From: Edaphobacter flagellatus
Lineage (GTDB): Bacteria; Acidobacteriota; Terriglobia; Terriglobales; Acidobacteriaceae
Direction: 5' to 3'
DNA length: 64,000 nucleotides
Assembly: GCF_025264665.1 (NCBI RefSeq)
Contig: NZ_CP073697.1
Location: forward strand, 3,198,501-3,262,500
The notes below the pieces were generated by a model, which saw nothing but the letters and a program-made list of their open reading frames with translations, was not told where the DNA came from and made no database searches. Both the position numbers and the translations under genes were made by a program. Below are positions 1 to 8,376 of this stretch, one piece after another. Position 1 is the stretch's first letter. Each line of letters begins with the position of its first letter.

Positions 1-616
1 GAGCGACGGCGTCAGGGGAGATCTGATCCCAGTCGGTGCGGGTGGCCTGCTCGGGCGGCGCGCCGATGAGAGTGAGGCGTTTGGCGGATGCGGGGATCGT
101 GCCGGAGTAGAGCGCGGTGAGGGTGAGTGTGGCGTCGGGCGCGAGCGGCTGCGGCAGGATGACGAGGGCTTCGGTGGCCTCGCCGGTGTGGTCGGCGTCG
201 GTGGCGATGGTGTGCTGGGTAAAGTGCAGGGGAGCGGCTGCTGCGATGGAGTCCCACTGAAGCGTGGAGGAGAGCTGGAGGGTGAGGCGGGAGAGAGGCT
301 TGCCGGATGTGTTGCGGACGGCGAAGCGGACGCGGGCTTCGAGTCTCGAGGTTGCGGGGGCGATGTGGAGGTCGAGGTCGCGCGAGGTGAAGGCGATGGC
401 AGAGCGCTCGGCGTTGGAGATGGCGGCGACGGTGGTTTCGGGCGTGCGAGCCAGTTTTACTGCGGCGTTGGTCTGTGGCGTCTGATCTGCCGGGTCTTCG
501 CTGCGATGGAAGATGACTTTGCCCTGCGGCTCGGCTGGTGCAGTGGGCTGCTGCTGTGCGGTTGCGAGTGAGGACAACAGGCACAGGGATGTGATGGAGA
601 AGCTGGAACGAATCAT
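1..616 (-). CDS. Secreted protein of unknown function, C-terminus outside window
   Basis: The reading frame opens at ATG 616 and stays open to the left edge of the window (about 205 residues seen). The first 20 or so residues form a Sec-type signal peptide (basic start MIRSS, hydrophobic core, ending near TAQQQ). The rest is Pro/Thr-rich and then reads as alternating beta strands (DLDLHIAP, RLEARVRFAVRN, LTLQLSSTLQW), loosely like the N-terminal beta-sandwich of M1-type aminopeptidase relatives; that is a weak resemblance, not an assignment. The start follows directly on the stop codon of the upstream methyltransferase gene (TAA then ATG), so translational coupling is likely. The full length and any catalytic part cannot be judged from this window. 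Confidence 0.6.
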   Translation of the reverse strand, partial: MIRSSFSITSLCLLSSLATAQQQPTAPAEPQGKVIFHRSEDPADQTPQTNAAVKLARTPETTVAAISNAERSAIAFTSRDLDLHIAPATSRLEARVRFAVRNTSGKPLSRLTLQLSSTLQWDSIAAAAPLHFTQHTIATDADHTGEATEALVILPQPLAPDATLTLTALYSGTIPASAKRLTLIGAPPEQATRTDWDQISPDAVA

Positions 617-1417
617 TTAAATACTGCCGAGGCCTTTTGGTTTCTTTGCCGGTTTGGTGGGCGCGGTCTCCTGTTGGACGGATGAGCCGCGGCGTTGGCG
701 CATGGCCTCGTACATGACGACGGCTCCGGCGACGGAGACATTGAGGGAGGAGACCTGTCCGGCCATGGGGATGCGGAGGAGGTGATCGCAGGTTTTTTTG
801 ACCAGATCATGGAGTCCTGCGCCTTCGCGGCCTAAGACGAGGCAGCAGTCGGTGGTGACGAAGTCGAAGTCGGTGTAGTCGGGGGTGCCGCGCTCGTCGA
901 GGCCGACGATCCAGATGTTGGCCTTCTTCATCTGTTCGAGCGAGCGGACGAGATTGGTGACGCGGGCGATGCGGACGTGTTCGGAGGCCCCGGCGGAGGT
1001 TTTGGCGACGGTGGCGGAGATGGGTGCGCTGCGGCGCTCGGGAAGGAGGATGCCGTCGACGCCCGCGCCGTCGGCGGTGCGGAGAAGCGCGCCGAGGTTG
1101 TGGGGGTCTTCGACGCCGTCGAGGGCGAGGAAGAAGCGGCGTTGATGGAGCGGCTTGGCGGCGAGGAGGTCCTCGATGGTGAGGAACTGGCGGTCGCGAA
1201 GGAAGGCGACGACACCCTGATGCATGTCGGTCTTGGCGAGGCGCGTAAGTTGTTCACGGGGCTCGAGGGAGACGCGGATGTTGGCGGCGCGGGCGAGGAT
1301 GGCGAGGTGCTCGAGCTTGGCGTCGCGGCGTTCGCGCGCGATGGCTATGCGGTCGAGCCGTCCTGTCCCGGAGCGAAGGGCCTCTTCTACTGGGTGGAGG
1401 CCATAGAGAACTTCCAT
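617..1417 (-). CDS. rlmB: TrmH/SpoU-family 23S rRNA (guanosine-2'-O-)-methyltransferase, RlmB type
   Basis: This protein of 266 residues is an rRNA 2'-O-methyltransferase of the SpoU (knotted SAM-binding) class, which methylates a guanosine of 23S rRNA in the cytoplasm. The N-terminus MEVLYGLHPVEEAL matches the RlmB substrate-binding domain start, and the three SpoU motifs are visible: DGVEDPHNLGALLRTADGAG near residue 125, LVLGREGAGL, and the C-terminal RIPMAGQVSSLNVSVAGAV loop. A longer reading from 1534 exists but adds a non-conserved N-terminus, so I choose ATG 1417. The extension after the last motif is lysine- and proline-rich. The gene diverges from the ECF sigma factor gene and is followed with no gap by the secreted-protein gene. 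Confidence 0.9.
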   Translation of the reverse strand: MEVLYGLHPVEEALRSGTGRLDRIAIARERRDAKLEHLAILARAANIRVSLEPREQLTRLAKTDMHQGVVAFLRDRQFLTIEDLLAAKPLHQRRFFLALDGVEDPHNLGALLRTADGAGVDGILLPERRSAPISATVAKTSAGASEHVRIARVTNLVRSLEQMKKANIWIVGLDERGTPDYTDFDFVTTDCCLVLGREGAGLHDLVKKTCDHLLRIPMAGQVSSLNVSVAGAVVMYEAMRQRRGSSVQQETAPTKPAKKPKGLGSI

Positions 1418-1617
1418 GAATTCAAGTTTACCTGCCGAAAACAGTGGCTGGAGGGTCGGAGGAGGCCGTAAAATTCGGGATATCGGATGAAAATCGGGCT
1501 TCTGAAGGGTTCGCAGTGGGGATTTCTGAGCCAAAGCGGGGTTTTTTTGAGCGCACCGCGTCCAACCGAGACTTTTTTGGCGCAGAGGGCGTCTCTACCA
1601 CTGTGAACGCCGCAGCC

Positions 1618-2238
1618 ATGTCCGTGAAAGCCGCAGCCCAGGCGACGCTGACGCAGAGCGAGAACCTTGCGATTGCGCGCGGGTTGAAGCGGCAGGATCC
1701 GGCTCTCCTGGACCATCTGATCGAACAATATCAGCACCGGCTGCTGCGTTATCTGCTGTTCCTGACGGGACGGCGCGATGTGGCCGAAGACCTCTTCCAG
1801 GAAACATGGATGCGGGTGCTGGTGCGTGGCGCGCAGTACAACGGCAAGGCACGGTTCGATACCTGGCTGTTTACGATTGCCCGCAACCTGGTGATCGATC
1901 TGTCGCGCAAGCGCACGATGACAAGCCTGGATGAGATGAACGATCAGAACGAGGACGATCGTCCGTTTGAGATTACGGCGGAAGGGCCTTCTCCGCTGGA
2001 ACAGTTTCAATCGCGTGAGGATTCGGCGGAGGTAGGCGAGGTTCTACTGAAGCTGGAGTCTTCGCATCGAGAAGTGCTGGTGCTGCGTTTCTATGAGGAG
2101 ATGTCGCTGGAGGAGATCGCGGGTGTTACGCGTGCTCCGTTGTCGACGGTGAAGTCGCGGCTGTATCGCGGGCTGGCCTCGCTGAAGCCTCAGCTGGAGA
2201 AGCTGAGAAGCTGCCGTCCTGCGGAGGCGAAGGGATGA
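1618..2238 (+). CDS. RNA polymerase ECF-type sigma-70 factor
   Basis: A 206-residue extracytoplasmic-function sigma factor. Region 2 lies at about residues 30-70 (DHLIEQYQHRLLRYLL, then DLFQETWMRVL, then FDTWLFTIARNLVID) and region 4 at about 148-192, ending in the helix-turn-helix LEEIAGVTRAPLSTVKSRLYRG. Between them is an acidic linker. The frame stays open upstream to 1444, but ATG 1618 (or GTG 1603) fits the family length better. The next gene overlaps by ATGA, and the following one does too, so this is a three-gene operon in which the sigma factor is likely paired with membrane regulators. The target promoters cannot be named from the sequence. Confidence 0.9.
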   Translation: MSVKAAAQATLTQSENLAIARGLKRQDPALLDHLIEQYQHRLLRYLLFLTGRRDVAEDLFQETWMRVLVRGAQYNGKARFDTWLFTIARNLVIDLSRKRTMTSLDEMNDQNEDDRPFEITAEGPSPLEQFQSREDSAEVGEVLLKLESSHREVLVLRFYEEMSLEEIAGVTRAPLSTVKSRLYRGLASLKPQLEKLRSCRPAEAKG

Positions 2239-2621
2239 AAGAGACCTTCGATAAGGCGGAGCCGGAACAGGGAAGCGATCTTCTGCCGCGGGCCGAGTGG
2301 ATGACGGCGACGGCGCGTGCGTCGCTGGTGAATCGTACACATCGTGTGGTGCGGGCGAAGGCCGAAGAAATGTCATTGCGGCGCAAGCATATTCGCAGCC
2401 TGGTGGCTCCGATGGTGGTGAGCGCAGCGATGGTGGTGATTCTGGTGACGGCGGTGTGGACGCTGCTTGCCGAGTATGAGCTGAATCCGACGGGGACGGT
2501 GGATTCGAGCGAACAGTTCATGGTCCTGCTGCTGTGGTTCCTCCCTGTGTCGGGCGCGTTGCTGGGCATGGTGTGGTTTACGCGGATGCGCAAACGCTCT
2601 GAGAGAGAGATCGCGCAATGA
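2235..2621 (+). CDS. Small membrane protein, possible anti-sigma partner
   Basis: A 128-residue protein whose start overlaps the sigma-factor stop by four bases (ATGA), as is usual for an anti-sigma gene. The first 60 residues are charged and soluble; two hydrophobic helices follow (MVVSAAMVVILVTAVWTLL at about 60-78 and FMVLLLWFLPVSGALLGMVW at about 94-113), then a short basic tail. I see no Cys/His zinc-binding ZAS motif and no recognisable domain. A role as a regulator of the adjacent sigma factor is inferred only from position, order and membrane topology. Confidence 0.7.
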   Translation: MKETFDKAEPEQGSDLLPRAEWMTATARASLVNRTHRVVRAKAEEMSLRRKHIRSLVAPMVVSAAMVVILVTAVWTLLAEYELNPTGTVDSSEQFMVLLLWFLPVSGALLGMVWFTRMRKRSEREIAQ

Positions 2622-3172
2622 CAATGCTTTGGTCACGAAAGTCCGATCACGACGAGATACGCGGTGGCCATGTGGAGTCGGAAGACCAGTTGAGCCTGAT
2701 TCCCGCGTGGTCGATCCTCTTGGCTGTCGCGGTGTTTGCAGCGGTGCAGTTTCTGTTCCACGGCGTGTTGCCGCATCACCGGCACGAGATGCTGCCCATG
2801 CGGTTGCTGATGGGCTACTCGTGGGGAACGGCATTTGCGAGCTACGTCCTGCTGGTGGGTTATGTGAGCCGCGATGTGAAGCGTCGCAGGATGCCGCGTG
2901 GATTGTGGATGCTGGTTGTCGTGCTGATGCCGGGAGGCATTGGCGCGGTGGTGTACTTCCTGCTGCGTCAGCCGCTGTTGCATCCGTGCCCGCATTGCAG
3001 GACGGAGATTCCTTCGAACTGCCACTTCTGCCCGCAGTGCCAGTTCCAGATGGCTCCGGTGTGCGGCCGCTGTTATCGCGGCGTGCAGATCACGGATGTC
3101 TATTGCACGCAGTGCGGCCACGATCTGGCTGAGGACCATGCTCCAGCGAGGCTGCGAGCGTATAGTGACTAG
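2618..3172 (+). CDS. Membrane protein with C-terminal double zinc ribbon
   Basis: This 184-residue protein has three hydrophobic segments: AWSILLAVAVFAAVQFLF near 30, a second near 65-83, and a third near 92-112 with the PGGIGAVVYFLLRQ ending seen in PLD-N-type membrane modules. After these come eight cysteines in four CxxC pairs (CPHC, CPQC, CGRC, CTQC) at about residues 122-170, the pattern of two zinc ribbons that would face the cytoplasm. It overlaps the previous gene by ATGA and ends the sigma-factor operon. The role is unknown; a membrane-tethered zinc ribbon beside an ECF factor could take part in signalling, which is inference. Confidence 0.75.
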   Translation: MTMLWSRKSDHDEIRGGHVESEDQLSLIPAWSILLAVAVFAAVQFLFHGVLPHHRHEMLPMRLLMGYSWGTAFASYVLLVGYVSRDVKRRRMPRGLWMLVVVLMPGGIGAVVYFLLRQPLLHPCPHCRTEIPSNCHFCPQCQFQMAPVCGRCYRGVQITDVYCTQCGHDLAEDHAPARLRAYSD

Positions 3173-3209
3173 TGGTGCGCATATTTCTATTGTGCGCTGA
3201 CTGCTGGTC

Positions 3210-4034
3210 ATGTCACTGAAAGCACTCATCATCGATGACGAACCTCTGGCCCGCCAGGAGCTGCAGTACCTGCTTGAGTATGCTGGTGGCGTGGAAGTGC
3301 TGGGGCAGGGGACGAACGGCATCGAAGCCGTGGATCTGATCCGCACGCATAAGCCGGATGTGGTGTTTCTGGATGTGCAGATGCCTGGACTGGATGGCTT
3401 CGGCGTGTTGAAGAAGCTGCTGGACCGCAAGGTGCCGATGCCGCAGGTGGTCTTTGCGACGGCCTTCAATCAATATGCGGTGCGTGCTTTTGAGGTCAAT
3501 GCCGTCGACTATCTGTTGAAGCCATTCGACCGCAAGCGGGTGAAGCAGACGATCGAGAAGGCGCAGGCAAGAATGATGTCTCAGGCGGAGCCGGCAAGTG
3601 GAACGCATCAGGCAGCAGGTGCGGATGCATCGGCGAAGCTGGATGCTCTGCTGAAACTGGTAGAGGAGCAGGCCCAGGCGCCTGCCGCACGTGCGTCGAC
3701 GAGCAAGGTGGTTGTGCGAGCGCAGAGCCGATTGCTGCTGGTGGACCAGAAAGAGATCTGCTTCGCCTCGATTGAAGAAGGAACGATTACGGTTGTGACC
3801 GCGACGGTCGAAGGTCATTCGAACTGCCGCACGATTGAGGAACTGCAGAGCCAGCTCGACCCGGAGATGTTCTGGCGGGCGCATCGGTCGTACCTGGTGA
3901 ACATCCAGCACATCCGCGAAGTGGTGCCGTGGTTCAAGTCGAGCTATCAGCTCAGGATGGATGATCCGAAGAAGACGGAGATTCCAGTGAGCCGGGCGCA
4001 GACGAAGCGGCTGCGCGAGCTATTCAACCTGTAA
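3210..4034 (+). CDS. LytTR-family DNA-binding response regulator (LytR/AlgR type)
   Basis: A 274-residue two-domain response regulator. The receiver domain occupies residues 1-120 with acidic pocket D9/D10, phospho-accepting D55 in FLDVQMPG and the conserved K104 in YLLKPF. After an Ala/Gln-rich linker, the C-terminal LytTR DNA-binding domain (about 170-272) shows the typical RAQSRLLLVDQKEICFASIE start and FWRAHRSYLVNIQHIREV core. No LytS-type sensor kinase is adjacent; it stands about 40 bases after the sigma operon and could be partly co-transcribed with it. The start ATG 3210 has only a weak upstream ribosome-binding site. Confidence 0.93.
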   Translation: MSLKALIIDDEPLARQELQYLLEYAGGVEVLGQGTNGIEAVDLIRTHKPDVVFLDVQMPGLDGFGVLKKLLDRKVPMPQVVFATAFNQYAVRAFEVNAVDYLLKPFDRKRVKQTIEKAQARMMSQAEPASGTHQAAGADASAKLDALLKLVEEQAQAPAARASTSKVVVRAQSRLLLVDQKEICFASIEEGTITVVTATVEGHSNCRTIEELQSQLDPEMFWRAHRSYLVNIQHIREVVPWFKSSYQLRMDDPKKTEIPVSRAQTKRLRELFNL

Positions 4035-4091
4035 AGACATCTGCTGAAAATTTTTCTGGAACCGATTTTCCCTGTTCTGCGTACCAATACC

Positions 4092-4123
4092 TTGACTATC
4101 TACAAAACTATTGTGTAGATAAT
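4092..4123 (+). promoter_or_regulatory. Promoter and inverted-repeat operator of the padR gene
   Basis: A -35 box TTGACT (4092-4097) and a -10-like TAGATA (4116-4121) are spaced by 18 bases. An inverted repeat, ATCTACA (4098-4104) and TGTAGAT (4114-4120) separated by nine bases, fills the spacer and overlaps the -10. This is where a PadR repressor would be expected to bind its own promoter. Transcription would begin about at the ATG (4130), leaving little or no leader. Confidence 0.6.
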
Positions 4124-4129
4124 CATAGT

Positions 4130-4456
4130 ATGGGACGACCAAACGATCTTGTGCAGGGAACGCTGGGTTTGCTGATCCTCAAAACGATTTCGCTGGAGCC
4201 GAAGCATGGCTGGGCGATAGCGAAAAGGATTGAGCAGATCTCAAACGATGTGCTGCAGGTGCAGCAGGGATCGCTGTACCCGGCGCTGCAACGTCTGGAG
4301 CAGCAAGGCTGGATTCGCTCGAAGTGGGGCGAAACGGAGACGGGGCGGCAGGCACGTTTCTACTCGCTGACGGCTGCGGGGAAGGCTCAACTGGAGCGAG
4401 AACGCGAGATGTGGACGCGACTCTCGGCGGCGATCGATCTGGTGGTCGAGAGCTAG
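4130..4456 (+). CDS. PadR-family transcriptional regulator
   Basis: A 108-residue winged-helix regulator of the short PadR type. The signature runs through DLVQGTLGLLILKTISLEPKHG (helix 1), the recognition segment VQQGSLYPALQRLEQQGWI at about 44-62 and the wing ETGRQARFYSLTAAG. The gene starts at ATG 4130 right after its promoter, with no ribosome-binding site, so the mRNA is probably leaderless. It lies 74 bases upstream of a large MacB/FtsX-type permease gene in the same orientation, a pairing very common in acidobacteria, so it probably represses itself and the permease. Confidence 0.93.
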   Translation: MGRPNDLVQGTLGLLILKTISLEPKHGWAIAKRIEQISNDVLQVQQGSLYPALQRLEQQGWIRSKWGETETGRQARFYSLTAAGKAQLEREREMWTRLSAAIDLVVES

Positions 4457-4530
4457 CGGCTACTGGCCGTCTACAGCTAGCGACTGCAAGCCGTTGAGCG
4501 TTTCGTGCGAGGCAAAACGGAGGTTTCGCG

Positions 4531-7197
4531 ATGCGTTGGATGAGTAGGTTGCAGAAGACGCTGTCAACGCTTTTTCGCCGTGGCAGTGAGACTGCGCGGC
4601 TGGATGAAGAGATGCGCTTTCACATCGAGCAGGAGATTGCGGATCGCGTTGCTCGCGGGGTGTCGCCTGAGGATGCGCGACGCGAAGCGATGCGGCAGTT
4701 CGGGAACCCAACGCTGCTGCGTGATGAGGCTCGACGAGTGTGGAGCTGGGGATGGCTGGAAGCGTTGGGGCGCGATATGCGTATCAGTACGCGCAAGCTG
4801 ATGCGTTCGCCGGGTTTCACGATTACGGCAGTGGCGGTGATGGCGCTGTGTATCGGAGCGACGACGTGTCTGTTTACTGTTGTGCGCGCGGTGTTGCTGG
4901 AGCCGCTCCCGTTTCATGATCCTGACAAGCTGGTGATGGTGTATGAGCACTTTCGCAGCAATCTCTCGGAGAATCCATATAACCCTGTAGCGTCGGGAGA
5001 TTTTTACGAGTGGAGGGAGAAAACTCACGGCTTCGACGACATGGCTGCATGGCAGACGACGAGTTTCAACGTAAGCGATGAGCAGGGCAAGCTGCCCGAA
5101 GTTGCAGAGGCCGGTGCGGGGTCGTGGAATCTCTTTCGGTTGCTTGGCGTGTCTCCTGCATTGGGCCGCACTTTTACGGAGAACGAAGATCGTGTTGGAC
5201 AGGCACAGGTGGCGATGTTGTCGTGGAGCCTGTTTCAAAGGCGATTTGGCGGCGATGCTTCGATTGTGGGGAAGCAAATTGATCTTGATGCAAAGCCATA
5301 TACGATCGTCGGCGTTCTGCCGGAATGGTTTGCCTACCCGACGGCACGGGTGCAGTTGTGGGTGCCGTATGCGTCGATCAAGACGAGCGAATCGATTCAC
5401 TGGCCGGACAATCACGATAGCTCTGTGGTTGCGCGGATACGGCCGGACGTCAGCCTGAAGACGGCGATCGGCGAGGTGAGCGCGCTGCAGTATCGCATTC
5501 ACATGGAACATCAGTCGCAGCCTGTGGCGGAAGATGCGATGACGAGACCGATGATTGAGGATGTGGTGTCGGATGTGAAAACTCCGCTGCTGGTGATGAT
5601 GGCTGCGGTGGGTTGCATGCTGTTGATCGGCTGTCTGAATGTCTCGAATCTGCTGGTGGCGCGGGCAGCGGCACGGCAGAAAGAGATGGCGATACGTGGA
5701 GCGCTGGGTGCGGGGCGGTTTACACTGCTGCGCGAGCAGATGATGGAGACGATGATTCTGTGCGCATGCGGCGGCGCGTTTGGATTGCTGCTGGCGATGG
5801 CGGGCACGCGATGGTTGATGATGCACTGGAAGCAGCTTCCGAGAGCAGAGGCTGTCCACGTCGATGGTGTTGTGGTGTTGTTTGCCTGCGGCGTGGTTTG
5901 TTTGACGGCGGTTCTTGCGGGACTGCTGCCGGCGATTTCGGCGACGAATAAAAATGTCCTGGGGGCGTTGCAGGATTCGGCGCGTGCGGTTGGCGGAGGT
6001 CTTTCAAAGGCTCGTTTGCGCAAGTTGTTGTTGATGGCAGAGATTGCGTTGACGGTTGTATTGCTCATTGCAGCCGGACTCTTGCTGAAGAGCTTTGTGC
6101 ATCTGCGCTCGTCCGATATTGGATGCGCTTCGGAAAATGTGTTGACGATGAAATACAGCCTGCCTAATGCGGGGTATGACAAGCCAGAGCAGCAGGTGGC
6201 ATTCTCTGAGTCTTTGCTGGAAGGCGTGCGACGTCTTCCTGGTGTTCGTGCAGCAGCGCTGGGCACTGTGGTGCCGGGTGCCGGGTGGGGCGGCGACCGT
6301 GTGTTCCTGATACCGGGGCATCCACTGGTGGACCCACAACATCAGCCGGATGCAGTGCAACGATGGGTTGACCCGGAGTATTTCAGTACGCTGCAGATTC
6401 CATTGATTGCCGGGAGATTTTTCGATAATCATGATCGGCTGGATCATTCGAACTACGTCATCATTAGTAAAGAGCTGGCGCGCCGTTATTTCCCGAACGA
6501 GGATCCACTGCATAAGTTCATCGTGATGGGAATCGATGTAACGAACAAAAAGAACACATACGAGGTTGTGGGTATCGTGGGCGATACGCTGTATCGGGTT
6601 GGCAGCCGTGTGAAGTCGACGGTGTATTTCCCGATACTTTCCGGCGCTCCGGATTCGCGGCGAAAAACACTGGTGGTGCGAACAGATGGAGATCCGCTGC
6701 GCTTTGCGATACCCATACAGAAGCAGATCGCAGCACTCGATCCGCAGCTGCCTGTCGTCGATGTCCTGACGATTCCGCAGATTGTTGGAGAGTCGACCAT
6801 GAACCAGAGCTTTACGGCATCGCTGGTGCTGGCCTTTGCTGTGCTTTCGTTGCTGCTTGCTGGCGTGGGGCTGTATGGCGTGCTCTCGTACCTGGTGACA
6901 CAGCGCGTAACGGAGATCGGCATACGCATTGCGCTTGGTGCGCAGAGAAGCCAGGTGCTTGGGTTGGTGCTGCGTGACGGCATGCGTCCCGTGTTGGCGG
7001 GGCTTGCTGTTGGAGTCGCTGGCGGCGCTGCGGTAGGTGTGCTGTTACGCACGCTGCTCTATGGCACGAAGCCGATGGACCCGCTGGTATTTTTCGGGAT
7101 GATTCTTGCCCTGCTGGCGGTAGCTGCGATCGCAAGTGCAGCGCCTGCATGGAGGGCCTCAAGCGTTGACCCGATGCAGGCGCTGCGGACGGAATAA
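4531..7197 (+). CDS. ABC transporter permease with duplicated MacB/FtsX module (acidobacterial orphan permease)
   Basis: An 888-residue inner-membrane permease with two copies of the MacB periplasmic core plus FtsX permease module. Residues 1-85 form the N-terminal prefix (RLDEEMRFHIEQEIADRVARG, then REAMRQFGN) found in the PadR-linked family. The first module starts with the transmembrane helix at about 95-115 (SPGFTITAVAVMALCIGATT) and has FtsX helices at about 350-465; the second has a helix near 505-525 and FtsX helices at about 770-885 containing TEIGIRIALGAQRSQVL. No ATPase gene is adjacent, as is typical. The start has a good ribosome-binding site (GGAGG). Substrate unknown; family members are thought to export small molecules or peptides. 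Confidence 0.93.
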   Translation: MRWMSRLQKTLSTLFRRGSETARLDEEMRFHIEQEIADRVARGVSPEDARREAMRQFGNPTLLRDEARRVWSWGWLEALGRDMRISTRKLMRSPGFTITAVAVMALCIGATTCLFTVVRAVLLEPLPFHDPDKLVMVYEHFRSNLSENPYNPVASGDFYEWREKTHGFDDMAAWQTTSFNVSDEQGKLPEVAEAGAGSWNLFRLLGVSPALGRTFTENEDRVGQAQVAMLSWSLFQRRFGGDASIVGKQIDLDAKPYTIVGVLPEWFAYPTARVQLWVPYASIKTSESIHWPDNHDSSVVARIRPDVSLKTAIGEVSALQYRIHMEHQSQPVAEDAMTRPMIEDVVSDVKTPLLVMMAAVGCMLLIGCLNVSNLLVARAAARQKEMAIRGALGAGRFTLLREQMMETMILCACGGAFGLLLAMAGTRWLMMHWKQLPRAEAVHVDGVVVLFACGVVCLTAVLAGLLPAISATNKNVLGALQDSARAVGGGLSKARLRKLLLMAEIALTVVLLIAAGLLLKSFVHLRSSDIGCASENVLTMKYSLPNAGYDKPEQQVAFSESLLEGVRRLPGVRAAALGTVVPGAGWGGDRVFLIPGHPLVDPQHQPDAVQRWVDPEYFSTLQIPLIAGRFFDNHDRLDHSNYVIISKELARRYFPNEDPLHKFIVMGIDVTNKKNTYEVVGIVGDTLYRVGSRVKSTVYFPILSGAPDSRRKTLVVRTDGDPLRFAIPIQKQIAALDPQLPVVDVLTIPQIVGESTMNQSFTASLVLAFAVLSLLLAGVGLYGVLSYLVTQRVTEIGIRIALGAQRSQVLGLVLRDGMRPVLAGLAVGVAGGAAVGVLLRTLLYGTKPMDPLVFFGMILALLAVAAIASAAPAWRASSVDPMQALRTE

Positions 7198-7208
7198 AGC
7201 GTTATGAT

Positions 7209-7883
7209 CTAGCGCGGAGAACTGCCTGGCGTTGCTCCCTGGACTATGAGATCGTTGTCGACCGAGAAGACGCCGGGTGTTCCATTGGCCTGAATATAGG
7301 CAATGGACGCGTCGCTCTGATTGAGGACGACTCCAAAGAGCGTGACGTGGCCGTTGTTCACGATGATGTGGATTGCGTGATAACCGATGGGTGGATTCTG
7401 GGTGATGCCGCCGGCCATCATGGCAAAGTTGCGTCCGCCGGGGCCCATGGCGCGGGCAATGTTGCCCTGGTTGGCGTTGTATTTACGCAGCGCAGGCTGC
7501 GTATAGATACGGTTGTAAACCTGCGCACGAATGCGGTCGTCGAAGTTCGAGAGCGGGAGGACGACGATCTCATTTTCGACCTTCGCGATGCCGTCGATGC
7601 CCTTTACGGCACGCTCTGCATCATCCTTGAGCGTGGGGCGCGAGGCATATCCCTTGAGCACGACTGTTTTGCCATGGACGCCGAAGGTGATCCAGTCGAA
7701 GACGGAGTAGTTGACGAGTCCGCCGAGCTTCTTCTGAATGTCTTTGACGATGCGTGTCATGTCCTGCTGTGACCAGGTCGGATCAGGCTGAGGTTGTTGC
7801 TGCGCAGATGCAGCAGAGGCTCCTGCGATCAGGGTGAGGGAGAGCACTGCGGCGTGAAGGCGGAAGGCTGTCGAGCGGGCCAT
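7209..7883 (-). CDS. Secreted protein with two BON domains
   Basis: A 224-residue envelope protein. The start ATG 7883 is preceded by GAGGAG at good spacing and opens a clear signal peptide (ARSTAFRLHAAVLSLTLIAG, cleavage after ASAQ); the frame stays open further upstream without that support. A first BON domain lies at about residues 45-115 (FGVHGKTVVLKGYASRPTLK, then GIAKVENEIVVLP) and a second, partial one at about 170-215 (HIIVNNGHVTLFGVV, then FSVDNDLIV). BON domains bind phospholipid or other envelope components and often serve in osmotic-stress proteins of the OsmY kind. It converges with the permease gene, leaving only a few bases between. Confidence 0.85.
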   Translation of the reverse strand: MARSTAFRLHAAVLSLTLIAGASAASAQQQPQPDPTWSQQDMTRIVKDIQKKLGGLVNYSVFDWITFGVHGKTVVLKGYASRPTLKDDAERAVKGIDGIAKVENEIVVLPLSNFDDRIRAQVYNRIYTQPALRKYNANQGNIARAMGPGGRNFAMMAGGITQNPPIGYHAIHIIVNNGHVTLFGVVLNQSDASIAYIQANGTPGVFSVDNDLIVQGATPGSSPR

Positions 7884-7994
7884 GTAAATCTCCTCAAAAG
7901 TATGTAGAAGTCCCGAGAGAAAACATACGCGAGGCAGCGCGCTGCGTCCAGCGACAGGTGATCCGGTATAACTGTGATGCCGGAGGGAGAGCCG

Positions 7995-8285
7995 ATGGGC
8001 CGATTGGTCGCGCGAGGGTTGCTGTGGATGGTGATGGCTGCTGCTGCGGTGTGGGTAGCGGACTGGCTGATATGGCAGGGGCGGATGCTGGGTGGTGCCG
8101 GGTATGGCTCTGTTTCGGTGGATCGGTTTGTGGTGGCGCCGCTCAAGAACAATAAAGAGGAGTATTACCCGGACGGCAGGGTTGTGGTGCAATGCACGCG
8201 GTCTCTGTTACCTGAAGGTCTTCCACAGGCTGGAGGAAAGCCGTGCTGGTGGGTCGAGCGGCATCCGGTCGTCTTCGATCGGTGA
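7995..8285 (+). CDS. Small single-pass membrane protein of unknown function
   Basis: A 96-residue protein starting at ATG 7995, six bases after a strong GGAGGGAG ribosome-binding site; in-frame GTG 7974 and ATG 7977 lie upstream without such a site. It has one N-terminal hydrophobic helix (LLWMVMAAAAVWVADWLI) and a soluble tail with VDRFVVAPLKNNKEEYYPDG, two cysteines (CTRSLLP and CWWVERH) and a tryptophan pair. I recall similar small proteins in acidobacterial genomes but cannot name a function. It diverges from the BON-protein gene. Confidence 0.7.
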   Translation: MGRLVARGLLWMVMAAAAVWVADWLIWQGRMLGGAGYGSVSVDRFVVAPLKNNKEEYYPDGRVVVQCTRSLLPEGLPQAGGKPCWWVERHPVVFDR

Positions 8286-8376
8286 ATTCGCCTGTGGATG
8301 CAGGCTCGTCTGCGGTCTTCTAGACTGGAAGTGGCCCCGCACATTGGTGGCGAAACCCCTTGCGAGGAGACGACAG

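Noticed and set aside
1444..1617. Longer N-terminus for the first ECF sigma factor
   Set aside because: The added residues are not typical of sigma factors, and they run through the divergent promoter region of the methyltransferase gene.
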